64,000 nt of DNA, taken from Thiomicrorhabdus sp965603495. Its GTDB lineage: Bacteria > Pseudomonadota > Gammaproteobacteria > Thiomicrospirales > Thiomicrospiraceae. The stretch spans positions 192,259 to 256,258 of the forward strand of contig CBFDDF010000003.1 of NCBI GenBank assembly GCA_965603495.1, in the 5' to 3' direction. The position numbers were made by a program, and so were the translations under genes. The notes beneath the pieces are model-generated. The model saw only the letters and a program-made list of their open reading frames with translations, was not told the DNA's origin and searched no databases. Below are positions 41,112-50,456 of the stretch, piece after piece. The first letter of the stretch is position 1; the number at the start of each line of letters is the position of its first letter.

Positions 41112-41999
41112 TTAACCCCCCCCTGCAGGCCATAAAGCCCAAACACATACACCGACCCAAGCCGCGACGGTCAACAACAACTGTTTATCGGTCATCAGGG
41201 CTTCCGTGGGTGATTCGCCTTCACCCAACATTTCACTGAGATACCAATAACGAAACAGACCAAATAGAACAAAAGGAATGGTCACAACCAGTTCAGGACG
41301 TGCATTCATAACAAACAAACTGTAAAACAGTAAAGCACCGGTTGCAGAAATCTCGGCATAACGGTCAATCAAGGTGACCGAATACAAGGCTAAAACTTTG
41401 CGACCTTGTTGATTGGTTTGCAACAGTTCCTGGCGGCGTTTAATGGCGGCTAAAAACAAAGCCAAACACAAGGTAGTGACAAACATCCAAGAGGAAACCG
41501 GCACTGCAATCGCCATCGCCCCCGCATAGACTCGTAAAACAAAACCGATGGCAATGGTAAAAATATCCAACACTGGCTGATGTTTTAAATAGTAACTATA
41601 GGCCACGTTTAACAGCAGGTAACCTACGATCACGCCCATGACCGCTGGCTGAAACCAAAAACCGGCCAATAAAATCGCATATAAACCAATCAACAGTCGT
41701 TTGGCTTGTAAAGGTTTGACCAGACCCGATGCTAAAGGACGCTTCAGCGATTTAACCGGATGTTGCTTATCTTGCTCTATGTCTTTAAGGTCATTCACCA
41801 CATAGGTTGCGGAGGCCGCCAGACTGAATAGAACAAAGGCCAGCAAGGCCTGACCGACCGCAACCAAATCCAAAAACAGACCCGTAAACAGCAATGGCGC
41901 AAACACAAAGCCGTTTTTTATCCATTGATGTGGGCGCATTAACTTAATGAGTCCCAGCAATACCGATTTATTAGCAGTACTAGAAGTGTTAGAATTCAT
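41112..41999 (-). CDS. UbiA-type polyprenyl-phosphate phosphoribosyltransferase
   Basis: A 295-residue membrane enzyme from the ATG at 41999 (an upstream GTG at 42029 would add 10 residues). It belongs to the DPPR synthase branch of the UbiA superfamily, which makes polyprenyl-phosphoryl-5-phosphoribose from PRPP. Branch features are LMRPHQWIKNGFVFAPLLF near the start, NDLKDIEQDKQHPVKSLKRPLASG (the first Asp-rich site, N-D-x-x-D) and YLKHQPVLDIFTIAIGFVLRVYAGA (second site). It is the first step of the arabinose-carrier pathway whose later steps appear on the plus strand at 42531-44691. Confidence 0.9.
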   Translation of the reverse strand: MNSNTSSTANKSVLLGLIKLMRPHQWIKNGFVFAPLLFTGLFLDLVAVGQALLAFVLFSLAASATYVVNDLKDIEQDKQHPVKSLKRPLASGLVKPLQAKRLLIGLYAILLAGFWFQPAVMGVIVGYLLLNVAYSYYLKHQPVLDIFTIAIGFVLRVYAGAMAIAVPVSSWMFVTTLCLALFLAAIKRRQELLQTNQQGRKVLALYSVTLIDRYAEISATGALLFYSLFVMNARPELVVTIPFVLFGLFRYWYLSEMLGEGESPTEALMTDKQLLLTVAAWVGVCVWALWPAGGG

Positions 42000-42131
42000 A
42001 AAATTAATTAACCTCAGTGCCTTCAGCACTTTTAAGCAATCTAACGCCTTTAAATGAGTTCTCTTAGAACAAATTTAAAACAATCCTGGCGAGTCGATTA
42101 TTTAGATGATTCTTGGATTATGGAGTGATAA

Positions 42132-42521
42132 ATGAAGATTGCACTAATGTACACGATTTTCGCGATATTCGCCACCGTCGCTAACATCGCAGGCCAAGAC
42201 CTTTCGACCAGGGTTTACCAGGGTCCTTTTACCATTACACTGTCTATTTTCGTGGGCACGGGTGTTGGCTTAGTATTGAAATATTGGCTCGATAAACGCT
42301 ATATCTTTCAATATCAAACCACGAGTATTCAGCATGGTTCTAAGACCTTTTATCTATATACCGTGATGGGATTGATTACCACGGTGATTTTCTGGGGATT
42401 TGAGTTTGCCTTTGAAGCGATTTATCACACCAAAGAGATGCGATATCTCGGTGGCATTATCGGCTTGGCGATTGGTTATTATGTAAAATATCAACTCGAT
42501 AAAAAGTATGTTTTTAAATAA
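42132..42521 (+). CDS. GtrA-family membrane protein
   Basis: A 129-residue protein with four hydrophobic segments, of the GtrA family. Such proteins are thought to help move polyprenyl-phosphate-linked sugars across the inner membrane. GTGVGLVLKYWLDKRYIF and IGLAIGYYVKYQLDKKYVF are an internal repeat with the typical K-Y-x-L-D-K-x-Y-x-F motif of this family. It begins the plus-strand set and lies nine bases before the DprE1-like gene, so a role as flippase for the arabinose carrier is likely (inference). Confidence 0.9.
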   Translation: MKIALMYTIFAIFATVANIAGQDLSTRVYQGPFTITLSIFVGTGVGLVLKYWLDKRYIFQYQTTSIQHGSKTFYLYTVMGLITTVIFWGFEFAFEAIYHTKEMRYLGGIIGLAIGYYVKYQLDKKYVFK

Positions 42522-42530
42522 GGACGATTT

Positions 42531-43871
42531 GTGAAGCTAAGCGGATGGGGTCGTTACCCACAAATAGAGAACACGCCCTTAAGACCTGCGCATACACCAG
42601 CCGTGCAATCGATGATTGCTGATCAAGCTAACTCAAACCTTGGCCATCCAAACCTACCAGGCCTGGTCGCAAGAGGACTTGGCCGCAGTTATGGTGACAG
42701 TGCGCTTGCGAACACCCTTATCACCACTCAAAATCTCGACCATTTTTTAGCATTTGATGAAGACACAGGCATTTTACATTGCGCCTCCGGTGTGAGCTTC
42801 GCTGAAATTCTTAAGGTATTTGTGCCTAAGGGCTGGTTTTTACCCGTCACCCCAGGCACACAGTTTGTCACGGTCGGCGGTGCGATTGCCAGCGATGTCC
42901 ATGGTAAAAACCATCATTTGGACGGCAGTTTTAGCGCACACCTAATCAGTTTAAGGTTGATGATTGCTTCAGGCGAGATTCTTGAATGCTCAAACAGCCA
43001 GCACCGCGAACTGTTTTTAGCTACCTGTGGCGGCATGGGCTTGACTGGTATCATCCTTGAGGCCAGCTTTCAAATGCTTGCCATTGAAAGCGCTTACATC
43101 CAAGAAACCACCTGGAAAACCAATAATCTTGCCGAGACCTTAGCGCTGTTTGATGAGTTTCAGCAAACGACCTATTCGGTCGCCTGGATTGACTGTCTGT
43201 CTACCGGCAAACAACTAGGCCGCTCCTTACTCATGTTAGGCGAACACGCTAAAAAAGACGGCTTAGCCGATCGTTTACAAGCAGGTAAGGCTAGCAAACT
43301 GTCTATCCCCATGGATATGCCAAACGTTTTACTCAACCCATATTCCGTCAAAGCCTTTAATAGCTTATATTACAATAAGGTGCGCCAAAAGCGGACACAA
43401 CGCCAAGTGCATTATGCACCCTTCTTTTATCCGCTGGACAGCATTCAAAACTGGAATCGTCTGTATGGTAAAAATGGCTTTACCCAATACCAATTTGTCT
43501 TACCCAAAGCAGCTGGCTTAGAAGGCATGACCAAAATCCTCAGTAAAATCGCCGAATCCAAACGGGGCTCTTTTTTAGCGGTATTGAAAGCGTTTGGTAA
43601 AGGCAATGACAACTACCTGAGTTTTCCAATGGAAGGCTATACCTTAGCGCTCGACTTTAAAATAGACTCAACGCTGTTTGCCTTTTTAGATGAACTCGAC
43701 TCTATCGTACTCGATTATGGTGGACGTCTTTATTTGACTAAAGATGCGCGCATGTCTGAAGCAACCTTCAAACAAAGCTATCCCTTATGGGAACAATTCC
43801 AAGAAGTTCGCCATCAATACGGCGCTGAAAAACTTTTTAACTCTTTGCAATCTCAACGTCTAGGTTTGTAG
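42531..43871 (+). CDS. dprE1: DprE1-like FAD-dependent decaprenylphosphoryl-ribose oxidase
   Basis: A 446-residue VAO-type flavoenzyme. The FAD-binding blocks GLGRSYGDSAL (about residues 49-59) and TPGTQFVTVGGAIASDVHGKNHHLDGSF (about 108-135) match DprE1, which oxidises the 2'-OH of polyprenylphosphoryl-beta-D-ribose. The C-terminal YLTKDARMSEATF and the ending FNSLQSQRLGL also fit. Together with the SDR gene 79 bases downstream it should epimerise the ribose lipid to the arabinose lipid. The gene contains a perfect palindrome. The start is GTG. Confidence 0.92.
   Translation: MKLSGWGRYPQIENTPLRPAHTPAVQSMIADQANSNLGHPNLPGLVARGLGRSYGDSALANTLITTQNLDHFLAFDEDTGILHCASGVSFAEILKVFVPKGWFLPVTPGTQFVTVGGAIASDVHGKNHHLDGSFSAHLISLRLMIASGEILECSNSQHRELFLATCGGMGLTGIILEASFQMLAIESAYIQETTWKTNNLAETLALFDEFQQTTYSVAWIDCLSTGKQLGRSLLMLGEHAKKDGLADRLQAGKASKLSIPMDMPNVLLNPYSVKAFNSLYYNKVRQKRTQRQVHYAPFFYPLDSIQNWNRLYGKNGFTQYQFVLPKAAGLEGMTKILSKIAESKRGSFLAVLKAFGKGNDNYLSFPMEGYTLALDFKIDSTLFAFLDELDSIVLDYGGRLYLTKDARMSEATFKQSYPLWEQFQEVRHQYGAEKLFNSLQSQRLGL
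42656..42667. repeat. Iterated palindrome, copy 14 (inside the DprE1-like gene)
   Basis: Perfect copy encoding Leu-Pro-Gly-Leu-Val-Ala, shortly before the first FAD-binding block. Confidence 0.95.
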
Positions 43872-43950
43872 TATTTTCAAGCAAACTCATTCATTCGCAA
43901 ACTAGATACTCAACCGTTAAAACACGTTAAAAAACTAGGACAATAAACTC

Positions 43951-44691
43951 ATGCACAAGAATATTTTAATCATTGGTGCGACCTCCGCCATCGCTCAGGC
44001 CACGATTCGTTTATACGCCGAACAAAATGCTAACCTCTATTTACTGGGTCGTAACATAAAACAATTAGAAACCATTGCGGCAGATGCCAAAATTAGAGGC
44101 GCGAACCAAGCGGTATTTGCGGCACTCGATGTCAATCAATTTGAGAGTCATGAAGCGGTCTTAAACGAAGTGTTTGAAAAATTCACCACGCTGGATACGG
44201 TGTTAATTGCGCACGGTACTTTACCTGACCAATCCGCTTGCGAACAAAGCGTTGCCGTCACCCTGCAAGAACTCAATACCAATGCATTAAGTACGATTTC
44301 TTTACTGACCTTACTAGCCAATCGTTTACAAACACAGCAAAGTGGCTGTATTGCAGTCATTAGCAGTGTCGCTGGCGACCGTGGCCGTCAATCCAACTAT
44401 ATTTATGGCGCGGCAAAAGGCATGGTTTCTATTTTCTTACAGGGCTTACGCAACCGTCTGATGCCACATCACGTGCATGTTTTGGACATTAAACCAGGCT
44501 TTGTGGATACCCCAATGACGGCTGAATTTAAGAAAGGTGCTTTGTGGGCGCAACCTGAACAGATTGCCAAAAGCATCATCAATGCTATAGAAAAACGTAA
44601 AAACACACTCTATACGCCGGCATTTTGGGCAGGTATTATGTTTATTATCCGTAATGTTCCGGAAGTTATTTTTAAGCGCTTGAAACTTTAA
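43951..44691 (+). CDS. dprE2: DprE2-like SDR-family keto-reductase
   Basis: A 246-residue short-chain dehydrogenase. The nucleotide-binding turn is IIGATSAIAQATIRLYA at the N-terminus, the catalytic Ser lies in AVISSVAGDRGR and the YxxxK motif is YIYGAAKG. KPGFVDTPMT and the C-terminal LYTPAFWAGIMFIIRNVPEVIFKRLKL are close to DprE2, the NADH-dependent partner that reduces the 2-keto intermediate to polyprenylphosphoryl-D-arabinose. The neighbouring DprE1-like gene supports this strongly; on its own the gene would be only a generic SDR. Confidence 0.9.
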   Translation: MHKNILIIGATSAIAQATIRLYAEQNANLYLLGRNIKQLETIAADAKIRGANQAVFAALDVNQFESHEAVLNEVFEKFTTLDTVLIAHGTLPDQSACEQSVAVTLQELNTNALSTISLLTLLANRLQTQQSGCIAVISSVAGDRGRQSNYIYGAAKGMVSIFLQGLRNRLMPHHVHVLDIKPGFVDTPMTAEFKKGALWAQPEQIAKSIINAIEKRKNTLYTPAFWAGIMFIIRNVPEVIFKRLKL

Positions 44692-44868
44692 GCACCCATT
44701 TTAAAATCAAGCGCGTCGACCTACAGTTTAGACATAAAAAGGGATTCTCCAAAGGTCTCCCTAAAATGCAGTAAAATAGCTCACTCACGTCGAAGACGAC
44801 AGAGAATTTTATACGTTTTAGATACCTATTTACACCGATTCAATAACAGCAGAAAAATTAGAAAAATT

Positions 44869-46254
44869 ATGATTAACTTAATTCTTTGCGGTGGTTCTGG
44901 TACACGTTTATGGCCTATTAGCCGAACCCTTCTTCCTAAGCAGTTTGTGCCGTTATTTGATGGCCAATCGTTGTTTCAAAAAACCGTATTACGCAATCAA
45001 GCTTTCTGCGATCAGTTTCTGATTGTCTCGAATCAAGAGCAGTATTTTTTAGCGCTTGATCAGATGCAAGCATTGCAGAACTCTCCTAGCGAGGTCTTCA
45101 ATGCACAATTTGTCTTGGAATCCGTAGCACGCAATACCGCGCCGGCCATTGCGCTAGCCTGTATGGCGGTGGATCCAGAAGAGATTGTTTTTGTGACGCC
45201 TTCTGACCATCTCATTAAAGACCAAGTCGCTTATGAAGCCGCGGTGTCTCAAGCAGAAGAACTTGCCAAACAAAATCAACTCGTCACCTTTGGTATTCAA
45301 CCCACCTATCCGGAAACCGGATTTGGCTATATTGAAGCCGATGGCTTGAATGTTTTGTCCTTTAAAGAGAAACCTGAACTTGCCCTAGCAGAGTCCTATC
45401 TTCAGCAAGGCAACTTCTACTGGAACAGTGGCATGTTCTGCTTTAAAGCGGGTGTGTTTTTAGCTGAGTTAGCAGCCCATGCACCAGATATCCACCAGGC
45501 CTGCCTAGACGCTTATGCGCAAACTGAAAAAGGCGAATTTTTAAGAATCCCAATGGCCGAGATGCAAGCCATCCCTGCGGATAGTATCGACTATGCAGTG
45601 ATGGAGCAGAGTGCGCTTGTAAAAGTCATTCCGAGCGATATCGGTTGGAGTGATTTGGGTAGCTTTGAATCCTTAGATCAAGAGTTGCCTAAAGATGAAA
45701 ACGGCAATACTCATATCCAAAAGGGTGTGTTATTAAACGCCAAAAATAACCTTATTATTGGCAGTCAACGTACCATCGTTTTAATCGACCTAGAAGACCT
45801 GATGGTCATCGATAGTGAAGATGCTTTATTGATTGCGCCAAAAGGTTCAGGGCAAAAGATTAAGACCGTGGTCGAAACCTTAAAACAACAAGGCAGCGAT
45901 CTTCCGCAAATCCATCGTACCGCACATCGCCCATGGGGTACCTATACGGTGTTGGAGTCGGCAGAGAAATATAAGATTAAGCGTATCGTCGTCAAGCCTG
46001 GCAAAACCCTGAGCTTACAGAAACACCTACATCGCAGTGAGCATTGGGTGGTGGTCTCGGGCACAGCAACCGTCACGGTGGGTGAAGAAGTAGCTCTGGT
46101 TCGGCCGAATGAATCCACCTATATTCCAATTGGTGAAAAACATCGTTTGGCGAATGAAGGTCGTTTAGATTTAGTGCTGATTGAAGCGCAAGTCGGCGAG
46201 TATACTGGTGAAGATGACATTATTCGCTTTGAAGACCATTACGGCAGAGTTTAA
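44869..46254 (+). CDS. manC: Mannose-1-phosphate guanylyltransferase / mannose-6-phosphate isomerase
   Basis: A 461-residue bifunctional enzyme supplying GDP-mannose. The nucleotidyltransferase domain (about residues 1-280) opens with LILCGGSGTRLWPISRTLLPKQF and contains VTPSDHLI and TGFGYIE; FKEKPELALAESYL follows. The C-terminal cupin-like isomerase domain begins RPWGTYTVLE and ends with HLHRSEHWVVVSGTATVTVG, IPIGEKHRLANEG and ARVG-like terminal sequence. Its 177-base leader suggests a separate promoter. GDP-mannose could feed surface glycan synthesis by the genes that follow. Confidence 0.95.
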   Translation: MINLILCGGSGTRLWPISRTLLPKQFVPLFDGQSLFQKTVLRNQAFCDQFLIVSNQEQYFLALDQMQALQNSPSEVFNAQFVLESVARNTAPAIALACMAVDPEEIVFVTPSDHLIKDQVAYEAAVSQAEELAKQNQLVTFGIQPTYPETGFGYIEADGLNVLSFKEKPELALAESYLQQGNFYWNSGMFCFKAGVFLAELAAHAPDIHQACLDAYAQTEKGEFLRIPMAEMQAIPADSIDYAVMEQSALVKVIPSDIGWSDLGSFESLDQELPKDENGNTHIQKGVLLNAKNNLIIGSQRTIVLIDLEDLMVIDSEDALLIAPKGSGQKIKTVVETLKQQGSDLPQIHRTAHRPWGTYTVLESAEKYKIKRIVVKPGKTLSLQKHLHRSEHWVVVSGTATVTVGEEVALVRPNESTYIPIGEKHRLANEGRLDLVLIEAQVGEYTGEDDIIRFEDHYGRV

Positions 46255-46260
46255 CCCTTT

Positions 46261-47817
46261 ATGACACAGCCTTCCGCTAAGACTATCACGCCTAAAATCG
46301 CCAGTTTTATACTGGTGGCTTTTATGAGCCTACTCCACCTTTTTCTGGCATTTCAAACTGAACTCGGTGGCGATGAGGCGCATTATGCGCTGTATGGTTT
46401 AATGCCGGACTGGAGTTATTTTGATCATCCACCCATGGTCGGTTGGCTACAAATACTTCCAATGTGGTTAGCCCCTTATGATTGGAGTGCTCGAATCGTC
46501 CCTATCGGACTGTATGCGCTATTGAATTTCCTGCTTTACCAAATCACGATGCAACTATTTGCTTCGCCGAAAAGTCACCAGGCCTGGTCAAATCATCAGC
46601 AAGCTTTAAACATCCCAGCTGAAATCGCTTCAAACCCTATCGGAGCCCACTGGATGGGCTTTGGTAGCTTAGTTATTCTCAATACCAGTTTGATTCTCTC
46701 TTTAATGGGCATGGCAATGTTGCCAGACAACCCTCTCATGGTCGTGGTGCTTGCCCTGATTTTGGTGGTGATTAAACTCCTGCAAACGAATGCTTTGAAG
46801 TATTGGATTGCATTGGGGTTTTTAGTGGGTCTCGCGGCTCTATCTAAATATACCGCGGTCACCTTGGTGCTTTCACTACTATTACTGATGGTGGTTGAAA
46901 AACGCTGGGATTGGCTAGGACAAAAAGGCCTGTGGATTGCCATCATTATCGCCACACTGATGATTACACCGATCCTCTACTGGAATGCGATACATGACTG
47001 GGCATCATTTATTTATCAGATAGATCACGGTACGAAAAGTGATACCTGGTCAATTCAACGATTACTGCTAACGCAAGTTATTCAACTCGCCTCTTACACC
47101 CCTCTCCTGTTTTTATTGGGTTGGTGGGTCATGCTCAAGCCATCCAGCTACCAAAACCCTGGCAGTCGCTTACTATTACTATTCTCATTGCCTGTGACTT
47201 TGTTGTTTGCCTGGGGTTCGGGTTATGAAGAGAGTTTGCCACACTGGGTCTCACTAGCCTGGTTATTACTGATTCCAATCATCGTCCACTGGTTGTGGCT
47301 GCGCCAGACGAAAAAATGGTTTAAGCCTGTCGTCTACTTGCATTTAATATTGATAGGTTCTCTGGTCTTGATCGCGCACAGCCTATTGTATAAACCTTGG
47401 ATTGCTCTAGACGACTATAACAATCCAATTCAAGGGGATTACGGTTGGCCAACCGCCGCCAAAACCGTGCTTGAATTGCAAAAACAACATGCAACCGTCG
47501 ACAATCCATTACCGCTGTTTGTCTCCAACTGGAGTGTCGCCAGCCATCTAACTTGGTATGTCAGACCTCAACCAGTTTTCATTACCAGCGCGAAACAGAC
47601 CCAATTTGAGTTTTGGTACGGCTTGCCGACGAAAGGCATGAATGGACTACTCGTTGTGCCACATTATGAGAAAGTGCCCCCCATCACACAACAGCCACAC
47701 CACTTTGAAAAGTGCACTGAACTTAAGCAAGAATCCCTTGCCGAAAATGGCGCGATTATTGTGACTTACCGTTACTACTTGTGTGAAAACTTTATCGCAC
47801 CTGAGAGAGCACAATAA
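46261..47817 (+). CDS. Second GT39-family membrane glycosyltransferase
   Basis: A 518-residue membrane glycosyltransferase with about 11 hydrophobic segments. LGGDEAHYALYGLMPDWSYFDHPPMVGWLQ repeats the diagnostic N-terminal loop of the transferase at 39104-40630, although the proteins are otherwise well diverged. The C-terminal ~100 residues are soluble and periplasmic. It starts six bases after manC and is probably co-transcribed with it. The donor could be a polyprenyl-phosphate mannose made by the GT2 protein at 49246; that is inference. It carries one perfect palindrome. Confidence 0.87.
   Translation: MTQPSAKTITPKIASFILVAFMSLLHLFLAFQTELGGDEAHYALYGLMPDWSYFDHPPMVGWLQILPMWLAPYDWSARIVPIGLYALLNFLLYQITMQLFASPKSHQAWSNHQQALNIPAEIASNPIGAHWMGFGSLVILNTSLILSLMGMAMLPDNPLMVVVLALILVVIKLLQTNALKYWIALGFLVGLAALSKYTAVTLVLSLLLLMVVEKRWDWLGQKGLWIAIIIATLMITPILYWNAIHDWASFIYQIDHGTKSDTWSIQRLLLTQVIQLASYTPLLFLLGWWVMLKPSSYQNPGSRLLLLFSLPVTLLFAWGSGYEESLPHWVSLAWLLLIPIIVHWLWLRQTKKWFKPVVYLHLILIGSLVLIAHSLLYKPWIALDDYNNPIQGDYGWPTAAKTVLELQKQHATVDNPLPLFVSNWSVASHLTWYVRPQPVFITSAKQTQFEFWYGLPTKGMNGLLVVPHYEKVPPITQQPHHFEKCTELKQESLAENGAIIVTYRYYLCENFIAPERAQ
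46577..46588. repeat. Iterated palindrome, copy 15 (inside the second GT39 gene)
   Basis: Perfect copy encoding His-Gln-Ala-Trp-Ser in a loop between membrane segments. Confidence 0.95.
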
Positions 47818-47821
47818 TTCC

Positions 47822-49135
47822 ATGTCGGCTTTTATCTCTCTTATTCAAAAGTTTCTCTTGAGGTTAGTGACGAAACCGATTACCAAGCCTATTTCGATTG
47901 CCCGCGACATCATCCACCAACCCAATAAAGCCTTTCCAATCATCGATTTTTTAAAAGGCCTCAGTGTGTTGATGGTGATTCTGTTCCATGTATTTTTTGC
48001 GGTGTTTGTTCTCTTTAAAAAATCCCCAGAAAAACTCACAGCGTTTGTGGAAAGCATCCCTGATTGGCTCAATATCGTACTCGCGGCAGACAAGGCAGTT
48101 GATATTTTCTTTATGCTCAGCAGTTTCTTACTGACTTACGGCCTATTGAAGGTCTATCGAAAACGCCAAAAAATTGATTTTGGGCGATTTTACTTGCACC
48201 GTTTTTTCCGTATTTACCCCTTGTTTGTCGTGGCGTTACTACTTTATAGCCTTGGCGATCTCAATAAACTACTGACCGAAGGTTGGTACAGTCTGCTGTT
48301 TATTGAAAACATCTACAGCAAGGGCATTATTCCGGTGCAGTGGAGCCTTTCGATAGAAGTACAGTTCTATCTGATATTACCTTTTTTAGTGGTGTTTTTA
48401 GCCAAACGTAAGCAACCTATAGTGTGGCTAAGTCTGATGATTGTCGGAGCACTATTAGTCCGCTTTGCAGTCGCCTATCAAATCCCTGCCATCTATCAAA
48501 CCCACTGGTATCAGTTCGTCCAACAGGTGGATCCTGCGATTTACATGAATAACATGTATTATGTGATTCAAACCCGAATCAGCCCGCTATTGTTAGGTGT
48601 GTTATGGGCCTTTATACTGTGGCAAAAACCGAGCTTTGAACTGGGTCTATCTCACATACAAAAAGCGTTTATCTGGATATTTGGATTAGGTATTATCTAC
48701 CTAAGCATGAAATTTCCGGTCTATAACCCTGCATCGGATTACTATACTGATTTCAGTGAAAGCTTAAATTTAGCTGCAATCACGCTACATCGTTTTGTAT
48801 TCAGTGCCGCCATCTTGGCCTTAGTGTTGGTGTTTCACTTTGATACACATTCCAAAAACAATCGCCTTACCCTCTGGAAAGGCTGGCGCCTGCTCTCAGA
48901 AGTCGCTTATCCAATGTACTTTTTCCACTTTCCCTTTGTAGCCATCGCTTGGGCGATTGTCCTGGGCACGATTGATCCGAAGTTGGTGGAACATATCCAG
49001 ATATCCCTTATTCCATTGGTCTTTGTGATTGCGGTACTGCTAACCTTATACCTATCGCTTTGGTTAAATTATTGGGTGGAAGCACGCTTTATTAAGATGG
49101 GTAAACGACTGGAATCAAAGTGGTTTACCAACTAG
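47822..49135 (+). CDS. Membrane acyltransferase (acyltransferase family 3)
   Basis: A 437-residue integral membrane acyltransferase of the OafA/acyltransferase-3 family, which acylates sugars or lipids at the cell surface. The first block is IDFLKGLSVLMVILFHVFFA, with the essential histidine, followed by VDIFFMLSSFLLTYGL and FYLHRFFRIYPLFVV. VQWSLSIEVQFYLILPF is the second family motif. The ATG at 47822 is used; the one at 47783 lies inside the preceding gene. It probably belongs to the same transcript and may decorate the same glycan. Confidence 0.9.
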   Translation: MSAFISLIQKFLLRLVTKPITKPISIARDIIHQPNKAFPIIDFLKGLSVLMVILFHVFFAVFVLFKKSPEKLTAFVESIPDWLNIVLAADKAVDIFFMLSSFLLTYGLLKVYRKRQKIDFGRFYLHRFFRIYPLFVVALLLYSLGDLNKLLTEGWYSLLFIENIYSKGIIPVQWSLSIEVQFYLILPFLVVFLAKRKQPIVWLSLMIVGALLVRFAVAYQIPAIYQTHWYQFVQQVDPAIYMNNMYYVIQTRISPLLLGVLWAFILWQKPSFELGLSHIQKAFIWIFGLGIIYLSMKFPVYNPASDYYTDFSESLNLAAITLHRFVFSAAILALVLVFHFDTHSKNNRLTLWKGWRLLSEVAYPMYFFHFPFVAIAWAIVLGTIDPKLVEHIQISLIPLVFVIAVLLTLYLSLWLNYWVEARFIKMGKRLESKWFTN

Positions 49136-49245
49136 ATTTCAGGCATAATGCCACCATAAATTGAAACTCACTAAATAAACCGAGTTAAATCAACCATAAT
49201 AAACAACTCTGTGCGGATTTTTTCAGACACAGATGGAAGGCTCCC

Positions 49246-50373
49246 ATGATATCGATTATTGTTCCGACCTATCAAGAAGTAGAAAACCTTGCCCCCTTAA
49301 GTGAGATGATTCGATCTGCGCTTGCAGAGGATAATCTAAGCTATGAAATCCTGGTCATGGATGATAATTCTCAAGATGGATCTATCGAAAAAGTCGCCGA
49401 ACTCTTTACCCAAAACCACCCTATCCGTCTGATTAATCGTACTGAAAACCGTGGCTTATCACCGGCTGTCATTGACGGTTTTTCAGAAGCAAAAGGCGAT
49501 TTTGTGGTGGTCATGGATGCGGACCTTTCACATCCCGCGACTGCTATCCCCAAGATGATAGTGCAATTAAAAAGCGGCGAAAGTGATTTCGTTTTAGGAT
49601 CGCGTTACGTAGAAGGTGGCAGTATTGATGATAGCTGGACATTATGGCGTTATATCAACTCTGTCATCGCAACGGTACCCGCTCTGCCACTAACGCGTGT
49701 AAAAGATCCCATGTCGGGATTTTTTGCAGTGCGCCGTGCTGATTTACCGCCCGCCTGTGATTTATCGCCTATTGGCTATAAAATTGCCCTAGAAGTTATG
49801 GTGAAAGGTAACTTTGATAAGGTATCAGAAGTGCCAATTCATTTTGTGGATCGTATTCATGGTGAATCCAAACTCACATTAACGGAACAATTAAAGTATT
49901 TACGCCATCTGCGCCGCCTGTATCAATATAAGTTTCAAACTAAAGCAGAGTTCTTTCAATTTGCAGCAATTGGTAGTAGTGGATTTATTGTCGATTTAGC
50001 GGTTTATCTGCTACTGCAGATGATGGGGGTTTCCCACACCGTGGCGCGTGCTATCTCTTTCTGGCCAGCGGTCTCTTGGAACTGGGCACTTAATCGAGTC
50101 ATTACTTTCAGTCATCGCGAAAAAACCGCAAAAACCACACAGTGGGGCGCTTTTGCATCGAGCTCTTTAATTGGTTTTGCCGTCAACTATGGTACCTATT
50201 ACACTCTAACGACCTTTGTACCGTTTTTCCAAGAACATATGATTTTGGCTTTAATTATCGGTGTCATTATGGGTATGGGCTTTAACTTCTCAATCTCCAA
50301 TCTATTCATCTTTAAAAAGTTAAGAGAAGAAGTGCAGGATGAAGCGCGACAGTCATCCGCTAAAGTTAAATAG
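49246..50373 (+). CDS. GT2 glycosyltransferase fused to a GtrA domain (dolichol-phosphate-mannose-synthase-like)
   Basis: A 375-residue fusion. Residues 1-225 are a GT2 domain of the DPM1/ArnC type: IIVPTYQEVENL at the start, ILVMDDNSQDGS, VVMDADLSHPATAIPKM (DAD metal site) and YKIALEVMVKG, followed by FVDRIHGESKLTL. Residues 235-365 are a four-helix GtrA domain (FFQFAAIGSSGFIVDLAVYLLL to NFSISNLFIFKK). The GT2 domain should load a sugar, probably mannose from GDP-mannose, onto polyprenyl phosphate and the GtrA domain may help flip it. The manC gene in the same cluster would supply the donor. A terminator follows. Confidence 0.92.
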   Translation: MISIIVPTYQEVENLAPLSEMIRSALAEDNLSYEILVMDDNSQDGSIEKVAELFTQNHPIRLINRTENRGLSPAVIDGFSEAKGDFVVVMDADLSHPATAIPKMIVQLKSGESDFVLGSRYVEGGSIDDSWTLWRYINSVIATVPALPLTRVKDPMSGFFAVRRADLPPACDLSPIGYKIALEVMVKGNFDKVSEVPIHFVDRIHGESKLTLTEQLKYLRHLRRLYQYKFQTKAEFFQFAAIGSSGFIVDLAVYLLLQMMGVSHTVARAISFWPAVSWNWALNRVITFSHREKTAKTTQWGAFASSSLIGFAVNYGTYYTLTTFVPFFQEHMILALIIGVIMGMGFNFSISNLFIFKKLREEVQDEARQSSAKVK

Positions 50374-50425
50374 ACTCGCCTGAGACGGTAAAGCTATCAC
50401 TTTAAATCAAACAGCATTAATCAAT

Positions 50426-50456
50426 AAGCCTTAAATGTATCGTTTAGGGCTTTTTT
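50426..50456 (+). terminator. Rho-independent terminator after the GT2-GtrA gene
   Basis: AAGCC-T-TAAA pairs with TTTA-G-GGCTT around a seven-base loop and is followed by six T. Its right arm overlaps the last codons of the convergent DTW gene. Confidence 0.75.
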
